Source: Alligator mississippiensis
Taxonomy: Eukaryota > Chordata > Crocodylia > Alligatoridae
Assembly: GCF_030867095.1 (NCBI RefSeq)
Contig: NC_081832.1
Coordinates: forward strand, 38,759,756 to 38,823,755
Length of the DNA stretch: 64,000 nt
Direction of reading: 5' to 3'
Shown: positions 1-10,497 of the stretch, in pieces
Layout: each line of letters starts with the position of its first letter
How positions within the stretch are numbered: the first letter of the stretch is position 1
Translations under genes and position numbers: made by a program
Notes under the pieces: generated by a model
Seen by the model: the letters and a program-made list of their open reading frames with translations, nothing else
Database searches by the model: none
Told to the model about the DNA's origin: nothing

Positions 1-527
1 TTGAGGGAGGTGATGCTTCCCCTCTATGCGGCATTGGTCAGGCCGCAGTTGGAGTACTGTGCCCCATTTTGGGTGCCGCACTTTAAGAGGGACACGGAGA
101 ATCTGGAGGGGGTTCAGAGGAGGGCCACTCTCATGATTGGTGGCCTCCGTGAAAGACCCTACGAGGGGAGGTTGAAGGATCTGGATCTTTTCAGCCTTCA
201 CAAGAGATGGCTGAGGGGAGACCTTGTAGCAGCCTATAAGTCTGTCAAGGGGGGACAACAGGGAATTGGAGAAGCGCTATTTACCAGAGCTCTCCTAGGA
301 GTAACTAGGAATAATGTGTGCAAACTAGTGGAGAGTAGATTCAGGTTAGACATGAGGAAGAAATTTTTTATAGTAAGGGTGGCCAGAGTCTGAAATGGGC
401 TGCCAAGAAAGGTGGTACTATCACCTAACTTGGAGGTCTTCAAGAGGAGGCTAGATAGTCAGTTGGCTGTGGTCATCTGACCTCAGTCTTCTTTCCTGCC
501 AGGGGCAGAGGGTTGGACACGATGATC
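1..527 (+). mobile_element. CR1 LINE, 3' end of ORF2 (partial, cut by window start)
   Basis: The frame from base 1 encodes the C-terminal tail of a CR1 reverse transcriptase, with the family-typical motifs LVRPQLEYC, VQRRAT, FSLHKR, RGDLVAAYK and TRNN. An in-frame TGA near 391 interrupts VARV*NGLPR, where other copies have Trp. The coding match resumes to LAVVI followed by TGA at about 478-480. A short 3' UTR (CCTGCCAGGGGCAGAGGGTT) follows. At about 527 the sequence changes into a second CR1 entered in the middle of its RT domain, so this copy lacks its normal 3' terminus. It is the same subfamily as the next copy and is non-functional. Confidence 0.85.
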
Positions 528-1925
528 CCCTTCAAGAAAGGGAGAAGGTATGAGCCGGGTAGCTTTAGACCAAACAGTCTTACCTCTATTCCTGGGAAAA
601 TGCTAGAGAAAATAATCAGAGAACACATTTGTGCAGGCCCAGCAGGGGAAACGATGCTGAGGGGAAACCAGCACAGGTTTGTCACAGGTAGATCCTGGCT
701 GACAAACACTGTAGCCTTCTAGGACCAGGTCACACGCTGCCTGGACATGGGAGCTGAGGCTGATGTCATCTTCCTGGATTTTAGGAAGGCCTTCGACACA
801 GTTTCGCACCCTATCCTCATTGGGAAGCTAGCAGATTGCGGAGTGGACGCCTACACGGTCAGGTGGGTGGTCAACTGGCTTAGGGACCGCACCCAGAGAG
901 TGGTGGTGGATGGTTCCTTCTAGGCCTGGAGGGAGGTGGACAGTGGGGTCCCACAGGGTTCCGTCCTCAGATCGATATTATTTAATCTCTTCATCAGCAA
1001 TTTGGACGATGGCGTGGAGAGCATCCTCTCGAAGTTCGCTGATGATATCAAGTTATGGGGCAAAGTTAGTACAGCGGAGGGAAGGGAGCAGATTCAGGCC
1101 GACCTGGACAGGTTGGATCAATGGGCAGAGAGAATTGGGATGCAATTTAATAAAGATAAATGTAAGGTACTCCACCTGGGGAGGAGGAATCTCCAGCACA
1201 CCTATAGGTTGGGGAGTGTCCTTCTCAGCAGCTTGGAGGCAGAGAGGGATCTTGGAGTCATAACTGACTCCAAGATGAACATGAGCCGGCAGTGTAACGA
1301 GGCTATCAACAAGGCCAATCGCACCTTGTCGTGCATTAGCAGGTGCATGACTAATAGATCAAAGGAGGTGATGCTCCCCCTCTATGCGGCACTGGTCAGG
1401 CCGCAGTTGGAGTACCGTGTCCAGTTTTGGGTGCCGCACTTCAAGAGGGACATGGAGAATCTGGAGAGGGTCCAGAGGAGGGCCACTCGCATGATTAGTG
1501 GCCTTCGTGATAGACTCTATGGGGGGAGGTTGAGAGAGCTGAATCTCTTCAGCCTTTGCAAGAGACGGCTGAGGGGAGATCTTGTGGCCGCCTATAAATT
1601 TATTAGGGGAGGTCAATGGGGAATAGGGGACGTGCTGTTTACTAAGGCACCCCAGGGAGTGACTAGGAATAACGGGTGTAAACTAGTTGAGAGTGGATTT
1701 AGGTTAGATATTAGGAAGAAATCTTTCACAGTAAGGGTGGCCAGGATCTGGAATGGGCTTCCAAGAGAGGTGGTGCTATCACCTAGCTTGGAGGTCTTCA
1801 AGAACAGGCTAGATAGTTACCTGGCTGGGGTCATCTGACCTCAGTTCTTTTTCCTGCCAGGGGCAGGGGGTCAGACATGATAATCCATTGTGGTCTCTTC
1901 TGACTCTACAAATTATGAATCTATA
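528..1925 (+). mobile_element. CR1 LINE, truncated, RT domain to 3' end
   Basis: The reading frame begins inside the RT domain (FKKGRR, SLTSIPGKMLEKII) and passes through LDFRKAFDTVSHPIL, GVPQGSV and the catalytic FADD box (FADDIKLWG, near 1037-1063) to LAGVI-stop at 1836-1838. Two in-frame TAG codons (about 720 and 921) break it upstream of 936. From 936 to 1838 it is open for 300 codons. The 3' UTR runs to about 1925 and ends in TATGAATCTATAA rather than the TTCATAGA repeats of the minus-strand copies, so this is a different CR1 subfamily. It is 5'-truncated, lacks the endonuclease and is dead. Confidence 0.88.
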
Positions 1926-1998
1926 AGAGTGCAGCTAAGGCAGCATGGATTCAGCACAGCTTGAAAATCCTACCCTGCATAAATATTCAGCTGGCCAG

Positions 1999-2419
1999 TA
2001 GGGCTGTGCGAAACAGCACCATTCTGCTTCGACTGCCGTTTCAACATTTTGATGGAACAGTGTTTCATTTCGAGTATTGTTTATAGTTTCAAAAGCTCTG
2101 TTCCATTCCGTTTCATGGAAATGGTTTCACTGTTTTGACACTTGTTTCAACATTTCGCCCATAGGCTATAATGGGAAGCACAGAAGAGCCTACAACTTTA
2201 TCATTTCTTGCCTGATTTCAATGAAACTTGCAGGGGTGTTAGCTCCTTCTGAGGGCATGAAGCATACCAAGTTTCAAGGAGATAGGTGCAGTGGTTCCTA
2301 GGAAACTGTACCGACTGACAAGCAGGTGCCAGGGAGCAGGATTAACGTCCTGTGATCTAGCAGGCAGATTGTGGGTCCGTATTGAAACGAAACAGCTGGT
2401 GAAGCTTCGCACAGCCCTA
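1999..2419. mobile_element. hAT MITE, TAGGGCTGTGCGAA family
   Basis: This 421-bp element begins TAGGGCTGTGCGAAAC and ends TTCGCACAGCCCTA, an inverted terminal repeat of about 14 bp. Perfect 8-bp direct repeats CTGGCCAG flank it (1991-1998 and 2420-2427), as expected of hAT transposition. It has no coding capacity. Subterminal sequence is rich in GTTTC/GAAAC motifs. An internal stretch (CATAGGCTATAATGGGAAG, then AGTTTCAAGGAGATAGGTGC) recurs in the larger elements at 6939-9487 and from 47181. Confidence 0.9.
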
Positions 2420-2427
2420 CTGGCCAG

Positions 2428-4387
2428 CTCTCTTTGACCTCTGGGAAGCTGTGGCTACACAGTTATTGATGCGCAAGTTAGGTAGCTTAAAACTTGCTCA
2501 AAGCATGCTGCAATCCCACCTCTTTGTTTTAGTATAGACATAGAAGGGTCTCAATGCCTGGTCATTTATCACTAGGAAATAAAGAGGAAACTATTTGCAT
2601 TAAAGCATGTGTATTGTTCTAAAAGGGCTAATTTTAGGGAGAGCAATTCTCCCACTTCCATCAGCCTGAATTGGCAGTAACTTTGTTGAGGTTATTGACA
2701 TGTGTGACTGTAGGGCTACAGCATATTTTATAACCTTCTTGATAGGACTTTTACTGCAAAGAAAATAGTTTTTGCCACAACAGTAAGAAGTGTTGTCACC
2801 CTTCCCTAAATTCTTGCAGGAACATCACAAACTGCAGGACTATGGCCCTGCTGTGGTTGTCAACAGTCCCTCTGAATGCTGATCTGTTTCCCAAACAGGG
2901 AGAGAGGCTCATGGGGCAATGCTGATTTGATTCAAAGAAATGGGTTGCCTCTTTGTATATCACATGTTTTCTCCAACTTTGATTCGGTCAGAGGAGAGTA
3001 AGATACACTGGATCCCTGTGTGGTATGGTTAATTGCTGCTTGAATGAAAAATAATGACCTTTATTAATGAGGGAAGTACTATTCAGACAATGGCTTGACA
3101 TTCTGTTCTAGGATTGTGTGCAGTCATGGAGGAGGGGACTGAATCACAGTTCCCTTAATGGATGTTGTAAATCTCTGAATTTGGTAGTCCAGAATAGAAC
3201 AGGCAACTAGTCCTTTGCTCATCTCTGTACTTCTCCTTCACCCTCCAGCCCTGTCACTGCTTCCGTGCCATCTCTGATGGCAGTTCAGTATCACCCACCC
3301 CCGCATCCCTGATCCTGGCTGCACCTCTCTGAACTCGCCCATTCCCTGTACCTCTTCAAAGTCACCTGTCTATCTTCATCACATTTACCCACTTTTGGGT
3401 TCCAAACTCATTTCGCCAGGAATGTACTTTGTGACTGGTAAATTCAGATACTGAACTCAGCTCCCTTGGTACACACCATTTGTTCAATACGCTCTGCTTG
3501 TAGCACCACATAGGGGCTGCCAGCCAAACTTGCATTATAGAGCTTCACACAAACAGGCAGGCATTATATTAGCAACATCCTATTAGATGGGAAGATTTTA
3601 TAAAAGTCACTGTAAAGTGGAACATCAGCCCCATGAGTAACCACTGCAGCAGCACCAGTGCGAAGAGGATTCTGCAAGTATTCTCCAGGCATCACAACAC
3701 TGATACAGTCAATCATCTCATGGCATTGCAGAGGATTCCCTGAACCCATTAGTGTGCTATTGCTTGCATTGTTCTCATCCATAAGGAAACCCAGTGGGGT
3801 GTTGCAGTAACAGGTGTCTGGCTGTGAAGCGGTCAATGTAGCCCAGAGGCTAGTAGCTATTTCTCCGCAACTGCTGCCTTTACAGCCATCAGCTACTGTT
3901 CTGGCCAGTTCATCCAATTGCAGAGCTGATTATGCATCCTAATGGGGGTAAAGTTCAAGGGTAAAATTTTGACTCCATTTAAATCAATGGGAGTTTTGCC
4001 ATCGAGTTCAGCATAGCCTTTGATTTCACCTTTGAGATTCAATCTTTGCAATGGAAAAAACCACACTGTCAGTCTCCCAAAGGCTAAACCCATTTATCAA
4101 GTACAAAGGAATTCACAAAGCACCATGCAAACACTCATTAGTTCTCAAAACACACCAAAGTCTCAAATATTTCAAGGCCTTCAGGGACAGGAGAAGGACT
4201 GATTCTGAGGAGGAGGAGTATTTATTTCTGATACTGCCCACAATGTGCTGATGGTGGAACAATCCCTGACTTGAGAGCTCCCTGTAACTGGTGAAAGGGA
4301 GATGGACAGGTTTATCTCACAGGAGGCTGTGCAAGTTGTGGATTGTCACAGATTGCACTGCTTGGATTTACTCAGGTTTAAAGCATG
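2428..4387. other. Mostly unassigned intergenic sequence
   Basis: No repeat or gene could be named across most of this stretch. It holds the unidentified minus-strand ORF described separately at 3564-3930. Near 3970-4020 there is a short phrase resembling old dispersed repeats (AAATCAATGGGAGTTTTGCC). Nothing else was recognised. Confidence 0.4.
3564..3930 (-). CDS. Unidentified cysteine-containing ORF, possible last exon or pseudogene
   Basis: The minus strand is open for about 120 codons, from just after a TAA at about 3931 to a TAA at 3564-3566. The translated segment has six cysteines in three close pairs (CKGSSC, CYC, CHEMIDC) and two potential N-glycosylation sites (NAS, NST), and it ends FPSNRMLLI. 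This composition resembles an extracellular or lumenal domain. The frame has no good ATG at its beginning. A pyrimidine-rich stretch ending CAG lies immediately 5', so it could be a terminal exon with an acceptor at about 3931. I do not recognise the family. It does not resemble CR1, hAT or MTCL2. A chance ORF or old pseudogene remains possible. Confidence 0.22.
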
Positions 4388-6520
4388 GATTCATAGATAG
4401 ATTCATAGATGTTAGGGTTGGAAGGGACCTCAACAGATCATCGAGTCCGACCCCCTGCATAGGCAGGAAAGAGTGCTGGGTCTAGATGACCCAAGCCAGA
4501 TGCTTATCTAACCTCCTCTTGAAGACCCCCAGGGTAGGGGAGAGCACCACCTCCCTTGGGAGCCCGTTCCAGACCCTGGCCACTCAAACTGTGAAGAAGT
4601 TCTTCCTAATGTCCAATATAAATCTGCTCTCTGCTAGCTTGTGGCCATTATTTCTTGTAACCCCCGGGGGCGCCTTGGTGAATAAATACTCACCAATTCC
4701 CTTCTGTGCCCCTGTGATGAACTCATAGGCAGCCACAAGGTCGCCTCTCAACCTTCTCTTGCGGAGGCTGAAAAGGTCCAGTTTCTCTAGTCTCTCCTCA
4801 TAGGGCTTGGTCTGCAAGCCCTTAACCATACGAGTGGCCCTTCTCTGGACCCTCTCCAGGTTATCTGCATCCCTCTTGAAGTGTGGCGCCCAGAACTGCA
4901 CGCAGTACTCCAACTGTGGTCTGACCAGCACCCGACAGAGGGGAAGTATCATCTCTTTGGACCTATTCGTCATGCATCTGCTGATGCACGATAAAGTGCC
5001 ATTGGCTTTTCTGATGGCTTCGTCTCACTGCCGACTCATGTTCATCTTCGAGTCCACTAGGACTCCAAGATCCCTTTCCACTTCCGTGCCACCCGGCAGG
5101 TCATTCCCTAGGCTGTAGGTGTGCTGGACATTTTTCCTCCCCAGGTGCAGCACTTTGCATTTCTCCTTGTTGAACTGCATTCTGTTGTTTTCTGCCCACT
5201 TGTCCAACCTGTCCATGTCTGCTTGCAGCTGTTCCCTGCCCTCCGGCGTGTCCACATCTCCCCATAGCTTTGTGTCATCTGCAAACTTGGACAGAGTACA
5301 TTTCACTCCCTCGTCCAAGTCACTGATGAAGACATTAAAGAGTATCGGTCCAAGGACCGAGCCCTGCGGGACCCCACGGCCCACACCCTTCCAGGTCGAA
5401 GCCGACCCATCCACCACGACTCTCTGGGTGCGACCCTCCAGCCAATTCGCCACCCACCAGACTGTGTAGTCATCCAAGTCACAGCCTCTTAACTTGTTCA
5501 CCAGTATGGGGTGGGATACCATATCGAAGGCCTTCCTGAAGTCTAAGTATACGACATCCACCCCTCCTCCTGTGTCCAGGCGTTTCGTAACCTGTTCATA
5601 AAAAAAGACTAGATTGGTCAGGCACGATCTGCCTGCCACGAACCCGTGCTGGTTTCCCCTCAGCATAATTTGTCCTGCTGGGCTCTCGCATATGTGAGCC
5701 TTAATAATTTTTTCAAAGACTTTGCCAAGGATGGAGGTGAGACTGACTGGCCTGTAGTTGCCCAGGTCCTCCTTCCTCCCCTTTTTGAAAATGGGGACCA
5801 CGTTGGCCCTTTTCCAGTCCTCTGGGACTTGGCCCGTGCTCCACGAGCGTTCAAATATTCCTGCCAGTGGCTGTGCAATGATGTCGGCCAGTGCCTTCAG
5901 CACCCTTGGGTGGAGCTCATCCGGGCCTGCCGACTTAAAGGCATCCAGTTCTTCCAAGTGACTCTGCACCATCTCAGGGTCTACGCATGGAAGTCTGGCG
6001 CCTTGCTGCTGCCTCTCTACAATCCCAGTGAGAGACTTGTCGTGCCCCTCGCTTAGAAACACTGAGGCAAAGAACTCGTTGAGGAGTTCAGCCTTGTCCC
6101 CCCTGTCCGTCACCAATTGTTTCTGCCCATTTAGCAGGGGTCCTATTCCTCCCTGGGCCTTCCTTTTACTCCCTATATATCTAAAGAACAATTTCTTGTT
6201 TTCCTTTACTTGGGATGCCATCCTCAGCTCCATGGTAGCTTTGGCCCGTCTAACTGCCTCCCTACAAGCACGAGCAGAGGAGGTATATTCGTCTTTGGTG
6301 ATCTCTCCCTGTTTCCACTTTTTATGTGCTCCCCTTTTGGCCCTTAGGCTGCTCTGGATTTCTCTGGTCAGCCAGGGAAGCCTCCTGGCCCCTTTCCCTC
6401 TTTTGCCTCGCTCGGGGATCGTCTTGCTTTGTGCCTGAAGGATCGTTTCCTTAAGGCACAGCCACCCTTCTTGGGCTTCCATCTCTTCAAATCTCCTACT
6501 TTTCCCCAACAAAAGTCTAT
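4388..6520 (-). mobile_element. CR1 LINE, 5'-truncated, minus strand
   Basis: The 3' end lies at 4388-4412 (GATTCATAGATAGATTCATAG repeats) and the element reads leftward. The RT frame is open from about 6520 to 5025, with [65 protein letters not shown] and FADDTKLWG. At about 5018 the sequence gives MSRQ followed by TGA, where other copies have Cys. A second in-frame TGA near 4580 replaces an Arg codon in FFTV*VARVWNGLPRE, consistent with CpG decay. The match begins at about EEMEAQEGWL, so the endonuclease and ORF1 are missing. It is the same subfamily as the copies at 10495, 13886 and 51181. Confidence 0.9.
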
Positions 6521-6930
6521 TCACAAATGTGTATTGCTTCCAACAAGGCTGAGACAGAAAGCAGCCTGCTTCCTTAGCTCTGGACATCTGTCACCCTGCT
6601 GATACACAGAGGAAATCAGCACATTTCCCTTGTGACACTGGAGTGAATCTCAGAACTGTCAGTCAGTCAGCTGTCCTTACACCTTGGACTCCAGTTTTCT
6701 GCATTCAACTCAAAATGTTCTTGCAAAGAATTAGCAGTTTTGTTCCTTAGAGCTCTATGGACCGATGATCAAATGACTTGAAGTTTCTTGATTCACTCAG
6801 CACAGGTCAGCTATCACACACTTGGACTTCTCCATGACAACCTAGGGGAAAAAAATCACCAAAATTGTCCACGAAACAGCACAGCTGCACACAGAGTCCT
6901 GTTCACGTCCTCAGCCCTGGCAACTGTGGA
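6521..6930. other. Unassigned intergenic sequence
   Basis: No coding frame, terminal repeat or recognised element was seen between the truncated 5' end of the CR1 and the left target-site repeat of the next hAT element. Confidence 0.4.
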
Positions 6931-7644
6931 CACTTCATTAGGGCTGTGCGAAATTTCGCCACCAGTTTTGTTTCGATGCTATTTCGACTTGTTTCAAGGT
7001 CAGAACAGCAAAATTGATATGATATGGCCGAAAGAGCCGCGAAACAAAATGAGGCAAGTTGAAACATTTTGCCATTTTGACACTGTTTTGATATTTCACC
7101 CATAGGCTATAATGGGGAAGGTTGAAACAGCCTATAACTTTGTAATTTCTAGCCTGCTTTGGATGAAACCTGCCAAAATGGTAGCCCCTTTTGAGCTCAT
7201 GAAGCCAGCCAAGTTTCAAGGAGATAGGTGCAGGTGGTTTGAGGAAACTGCACCCCAAAGTCTTGAAAGCAAAACTCATGTCACATGTATGTGTTAAGCC
7301 ACAGTAGGGTCAAAACTGCAGGCTTGTAGCCCCCTCTGAGGCCACAAAGCCTGCCAAGTTTCAAGGAGATACGTTCAGGGGTTTGGGGAAAACTGCACCG
7401 CAAGCTGCGGACAAGCAAAACTCGTGACATGGATGACACTATGTTAAGGCACAGCAGGGTGAAAGCTGCAGGTCTGCTAGCCACTGCTGAGGCCACAAAG
7501 CCTGCCGGCTGTCAAGAAGATAGGTGCAGGGGGCTTCTGGGGCCCTGCACCCCTAGCTGCTGACAGGCAAAACTTGTGACATGAGTGCTTGTACAACTGC
7601 TGCCTCTCATCATGCAGCAGGACTGAAGATCCCCCATCACCTGC

Positions 7645-8172
7645 CACCACAGACCTGGGGGTAATAATTGACCACTGTATGAACTTGAGCCAGCAGTGTG
7701 ATGCTGTAGCCATCAGGGCCAACAATACCCTGGCATGCATCAATTGATGCATCTCCAGCAAAACCATTGCAAAGAAGTGATTCTCCTGCTCTACTCGGCT
7801 CTACTTTGCATTGGTGAGATGGCAGCTGGAGTACTGTGTACAGTTCTGGGCTCCGCACTTTAACAAGGATGTGGTAAAGCTTGAGGCAGTCCAGAGAAGG
7901 GCTACCCATATGATCAGAGACTTGTGTGGCAAGCCATATGAGGAAAGGCTGAGGGACCTGGGACTCTTCAGTCTGAAAAAGAGAAGGCTGAGAGTGGACT
8001 TGATAGCAGCTTACCACTACATCAGAAATGTACATCTAGGGCTCGGTGAACAGCTGTTCACCAGGGCACCCTTGGGGAAAACTAGGAGTAATGGTCACAA
8101 ACTCTTGAAGGATCATTTCAGGCACAACATTAGGAAAAACTACATCACAACTACGGTGTCCAGACTGTGACC
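7645..8172 (+). pseudogene. CR1 ORF2 C-terminal fragment captured in left arm of the fold-back element
   Basis: The translation starts near TTDLGVIIDHCMN and continues through VRWQLEYCVQFWAPHF, VQRRATHMIRDL, YEERLRDLGLFSLKK and TRSNGHKLL to a stop at about 8168-8170. This is the distal part of a CR1 RT ORF, diverged from the other CR1 copies in the window (HYIRNVHLGLGEQLFTRAP replaces the usual KFITGAQKGIGE block). Stops occur near 7747 and 7778. The fragment lies wholly inside the hAT termini and is mirrored in the right arm. Confidence 0.8.
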
Positions 8173-8625
8173 ATTACTTCTAGTTTTCCCCATGGATGCC
8201 CTGGTGAACAGTTGTTCACCGAGCCTTAGATGTACGCTTCTGATGTAGCGGTAAGCTGCTACCAAGTCCCTTCTCAGCCTTCTCTTTTTCAGGCCGAAGA
8301 GTCTCCCAGGTCCCTCAGCCTTTCCTCGTATGGCTTGCTGTGCAAGTCTCTGATCATATGGATAGCCCTTCTCTGGACTCTGTCAAGCTTTACCACATCC
8401 TTGTTAAAGTGCAGAGTCCAGAACTAGAAACAATACTCCAGCTGCGGTCTCATCAATTCCGAGTATAGCTGAGTAGAGCAGGAGAATCACTTCTTTGCAA
8501 TGGTTTTGCTGGAGATGCATCAATTGCATGTCAGACTTTTGTTGGCTGTGCTGGCTGCAGAATCATACTGCTGGTTCATGTTCATACTGTGGTAAATTAT
8601 TACCCCCAGGTCTGTGGTGGCAAGT
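8166..8625 (-). pseudogene. Mirror copy of the captured CR1 fragment, right arm
   Basis: Read on the minus strand this repeats the CR1 fragment of the left arm, from the TAATGGTCACA junction out to about ATTATTACCCCCAGGTC at 8597-8613. The two copies differ by scattered substitutions. They pair almost end to end, so the CR1 segment was present before, or duplicated during, formation of the inverted structure. Confidence 0.78.
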
Positions 8626-9495
8626 GATGGGCGATCTTCAGTCTTGCTGCCTGATGAGAGGCAGCAGTTGTACAAGCACCCATGTCACGAGTTTTGCCTG
8701 TCAGCAGCTAGGGGTACAGGTCCCCAGAACCCCCCTGCGCTGATCTCCTTGACAGCTGGAAGGCTTTGTGGCTGTAGCAGGGCCTAGCAGCCAAGCCTGC
8801 AGTAGTTTCACGTCCCCTCCACCCTGTGCCCCAAGACAGTCAGTTGCACAAGCACCCATGACATGAGTTTTGCCTGTCAGCAGCTAGAGGTGCAGAGCCC
8901 CAGAACCCCTGCACCTATCTCCTTGAAACCTGTCAGACTTTGTGGCCTCAGCAGGGGCTAGCAGGCCTGCAGCTTTCACCCTGCTCTGCCTTAACACACA
9001 CAGTCCCCCATGTCATGAGTTTTGCTTGTCTGCAGCTTGAGGTACAGTTTCCCCCGAACCTCTGCATCTATCTCCTTGACACTTGGCAGGCTTTGTGACC
9101 TCAGCAGGGGCTAGCAAACCTGCAGTTTTGACCCTACTGTGGCTTAACACTTACACGTGACATGAGATTTGCTTTCAAGATTTTGGGGTGCAGTTTCCCT
9201 AAACCCCCTGTACCTATCTCCTTGAAACATGTCAGGCTGCATGCCCTCAGGAGGGGTTACCATTCCTGCAAGTTCCATCCAAATTAGGCCAGACATGACA
9301 AAGTTATAGGCTTTTTCAACCTTCCCCATGATATCCTATGGGCGAAACATCGAAACAGTTTTGCCATTTCGAGGGAACAGAATGGAACAGCTGTTTTGAA
9401 TTGAAACAAAAGTCGAAATGGAATAATGTTCTGTTGAAACATTGAAATACTGGTTGAAATGGAACACGGCTGTTTCGCACAGTCCTACTCTTCAC

Positions 9496-10490
9496 CTCCT
9501 TTCCCACTTTGCCTCCCCAGAACTTAAGAGACCTAAAGGTTGTGTTTTTCCAGCACTTAGTCTGGAAGAAGCCTCAGGCTTGCCAAGTAGTGGTGTCCTT
9601 ACTGAACCTGGCAAAGACACTGGAGAGAACTTCCTACAGACTTAGCCCACTAGCTGTTGCTGACTTCAGCATGCTTAGTACACACACACAAGTTTCCACC
9701 ACTTTCTTACTCTTTTTCTTCTGGTTCTCTGCTTCTTCACTGAGAATCACACATTCCCCCTTCAGGTTGTCTGAGGTCTTCAGCTCTGACAGAGGCATCT
9801 GCTGGCCTGGTTTCTGGAAAATGATGCTGGTGATATCCTTTCCCTGAAATATCTCTGGCAGTCTCCCCTTTGACATTCACACTGTTCAAGTCTAGTACAA
9901 CGTAATGTTTGTGCCTCTATTTAGGAGCCTCTGGGCTGTGATCCAGACCTCATCCAGGAGCCAAATGGACTGGTCAAAGCATATCTGTTACCAGCTTGTG
10001 CTTTTCTTAATAAACAGGGTAGGTTATGAAGAAGGGTTCTTTATCACTGGACTTCTGGGATACAACTTCAGCAAGGCTCTGCTCTCACTGATAAGCCTTG
10101 TTTACTGTGCTTTGTACACACTGGTCCCATCTATAGCTATAACCAGACCAAGGAACCCAGCACATCAACAACACTGCCCCTAATTCCGTGCCACTATGGC
10201 TATAAGATACAGTATGGGCTGGATCTAAATGCAACTCTGTAACCAGTTGAAACACTTGGCAGTTCAATGGGGTAGATTGGCAACAGGGACGTGGTTCCAT
10301 TTAAACTACCATTTGTAACCAGTTTAAGAGAGAACCATATTGTAACCAGGTCCCTGGTTTGGTTACAATTGTGGTGTAGAGGAAGCCATGGATTCCTTGG
10401 CTAGCTTTGTCTGCAGCTGTAGGGTGCAAGTCACATTACTTCTGGAAGAGGCCAAATGCCAATGTTAATTTAAACTTTGGAAATGTAACA
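9496..10490. other. Unassigned intergenic sequence
   Basis: No gene recognised. A run of TAACCAG/GTAACCA motifs at about 10240-10370 resembles a decayed DNA-transposon end, but neither termini nor target duplication could be fixed. The open frame at 9905-10183 shows no family resemblance. Confidence 0.35.
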
Positions 10491-10497
10491 TTTTCAT

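Larger units (their letters stand above)
6939..9487. mobile_element. Fold-back hAT element with long inverted arms
   Basis: It begins TAGGGCTGTGCGAAATTTCG and ends TGTTTCGCACAGTCCTA, the same termini as the MITE at 1999. Flanking octamers are CACTTCAT (6931-6938) and CTCTTCAC (9488-9495), matching at 6 of 8. The left arm (6939-8099) and right arm (8166-9487) are imperfect reverse complements around a spacer of about 66 bp (8100-8165). For example, TAATGGTCACA at 8089-8099 is answered by TGTGACCATTA at 8166-8176. Outer parts of both arms hold about three tandem copies of a unit of roughly 150 bp, marked by GTTTCAAGGAGATA and GACAAGCAAAACTCGTGACA. Inner parts of both arms hold the same CR1 fragment. 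There is no transposase, so it would have been moved in trans. Confidence 0.85.

Noticed and set aside
4486..4728. 80-codon + strand frames at 4486, 10585, 13988 and 51269 with the same protein
   Set aside because: Antisense of the conserved CR1 ORF2 C-terminus in each copy, not a small gene family.
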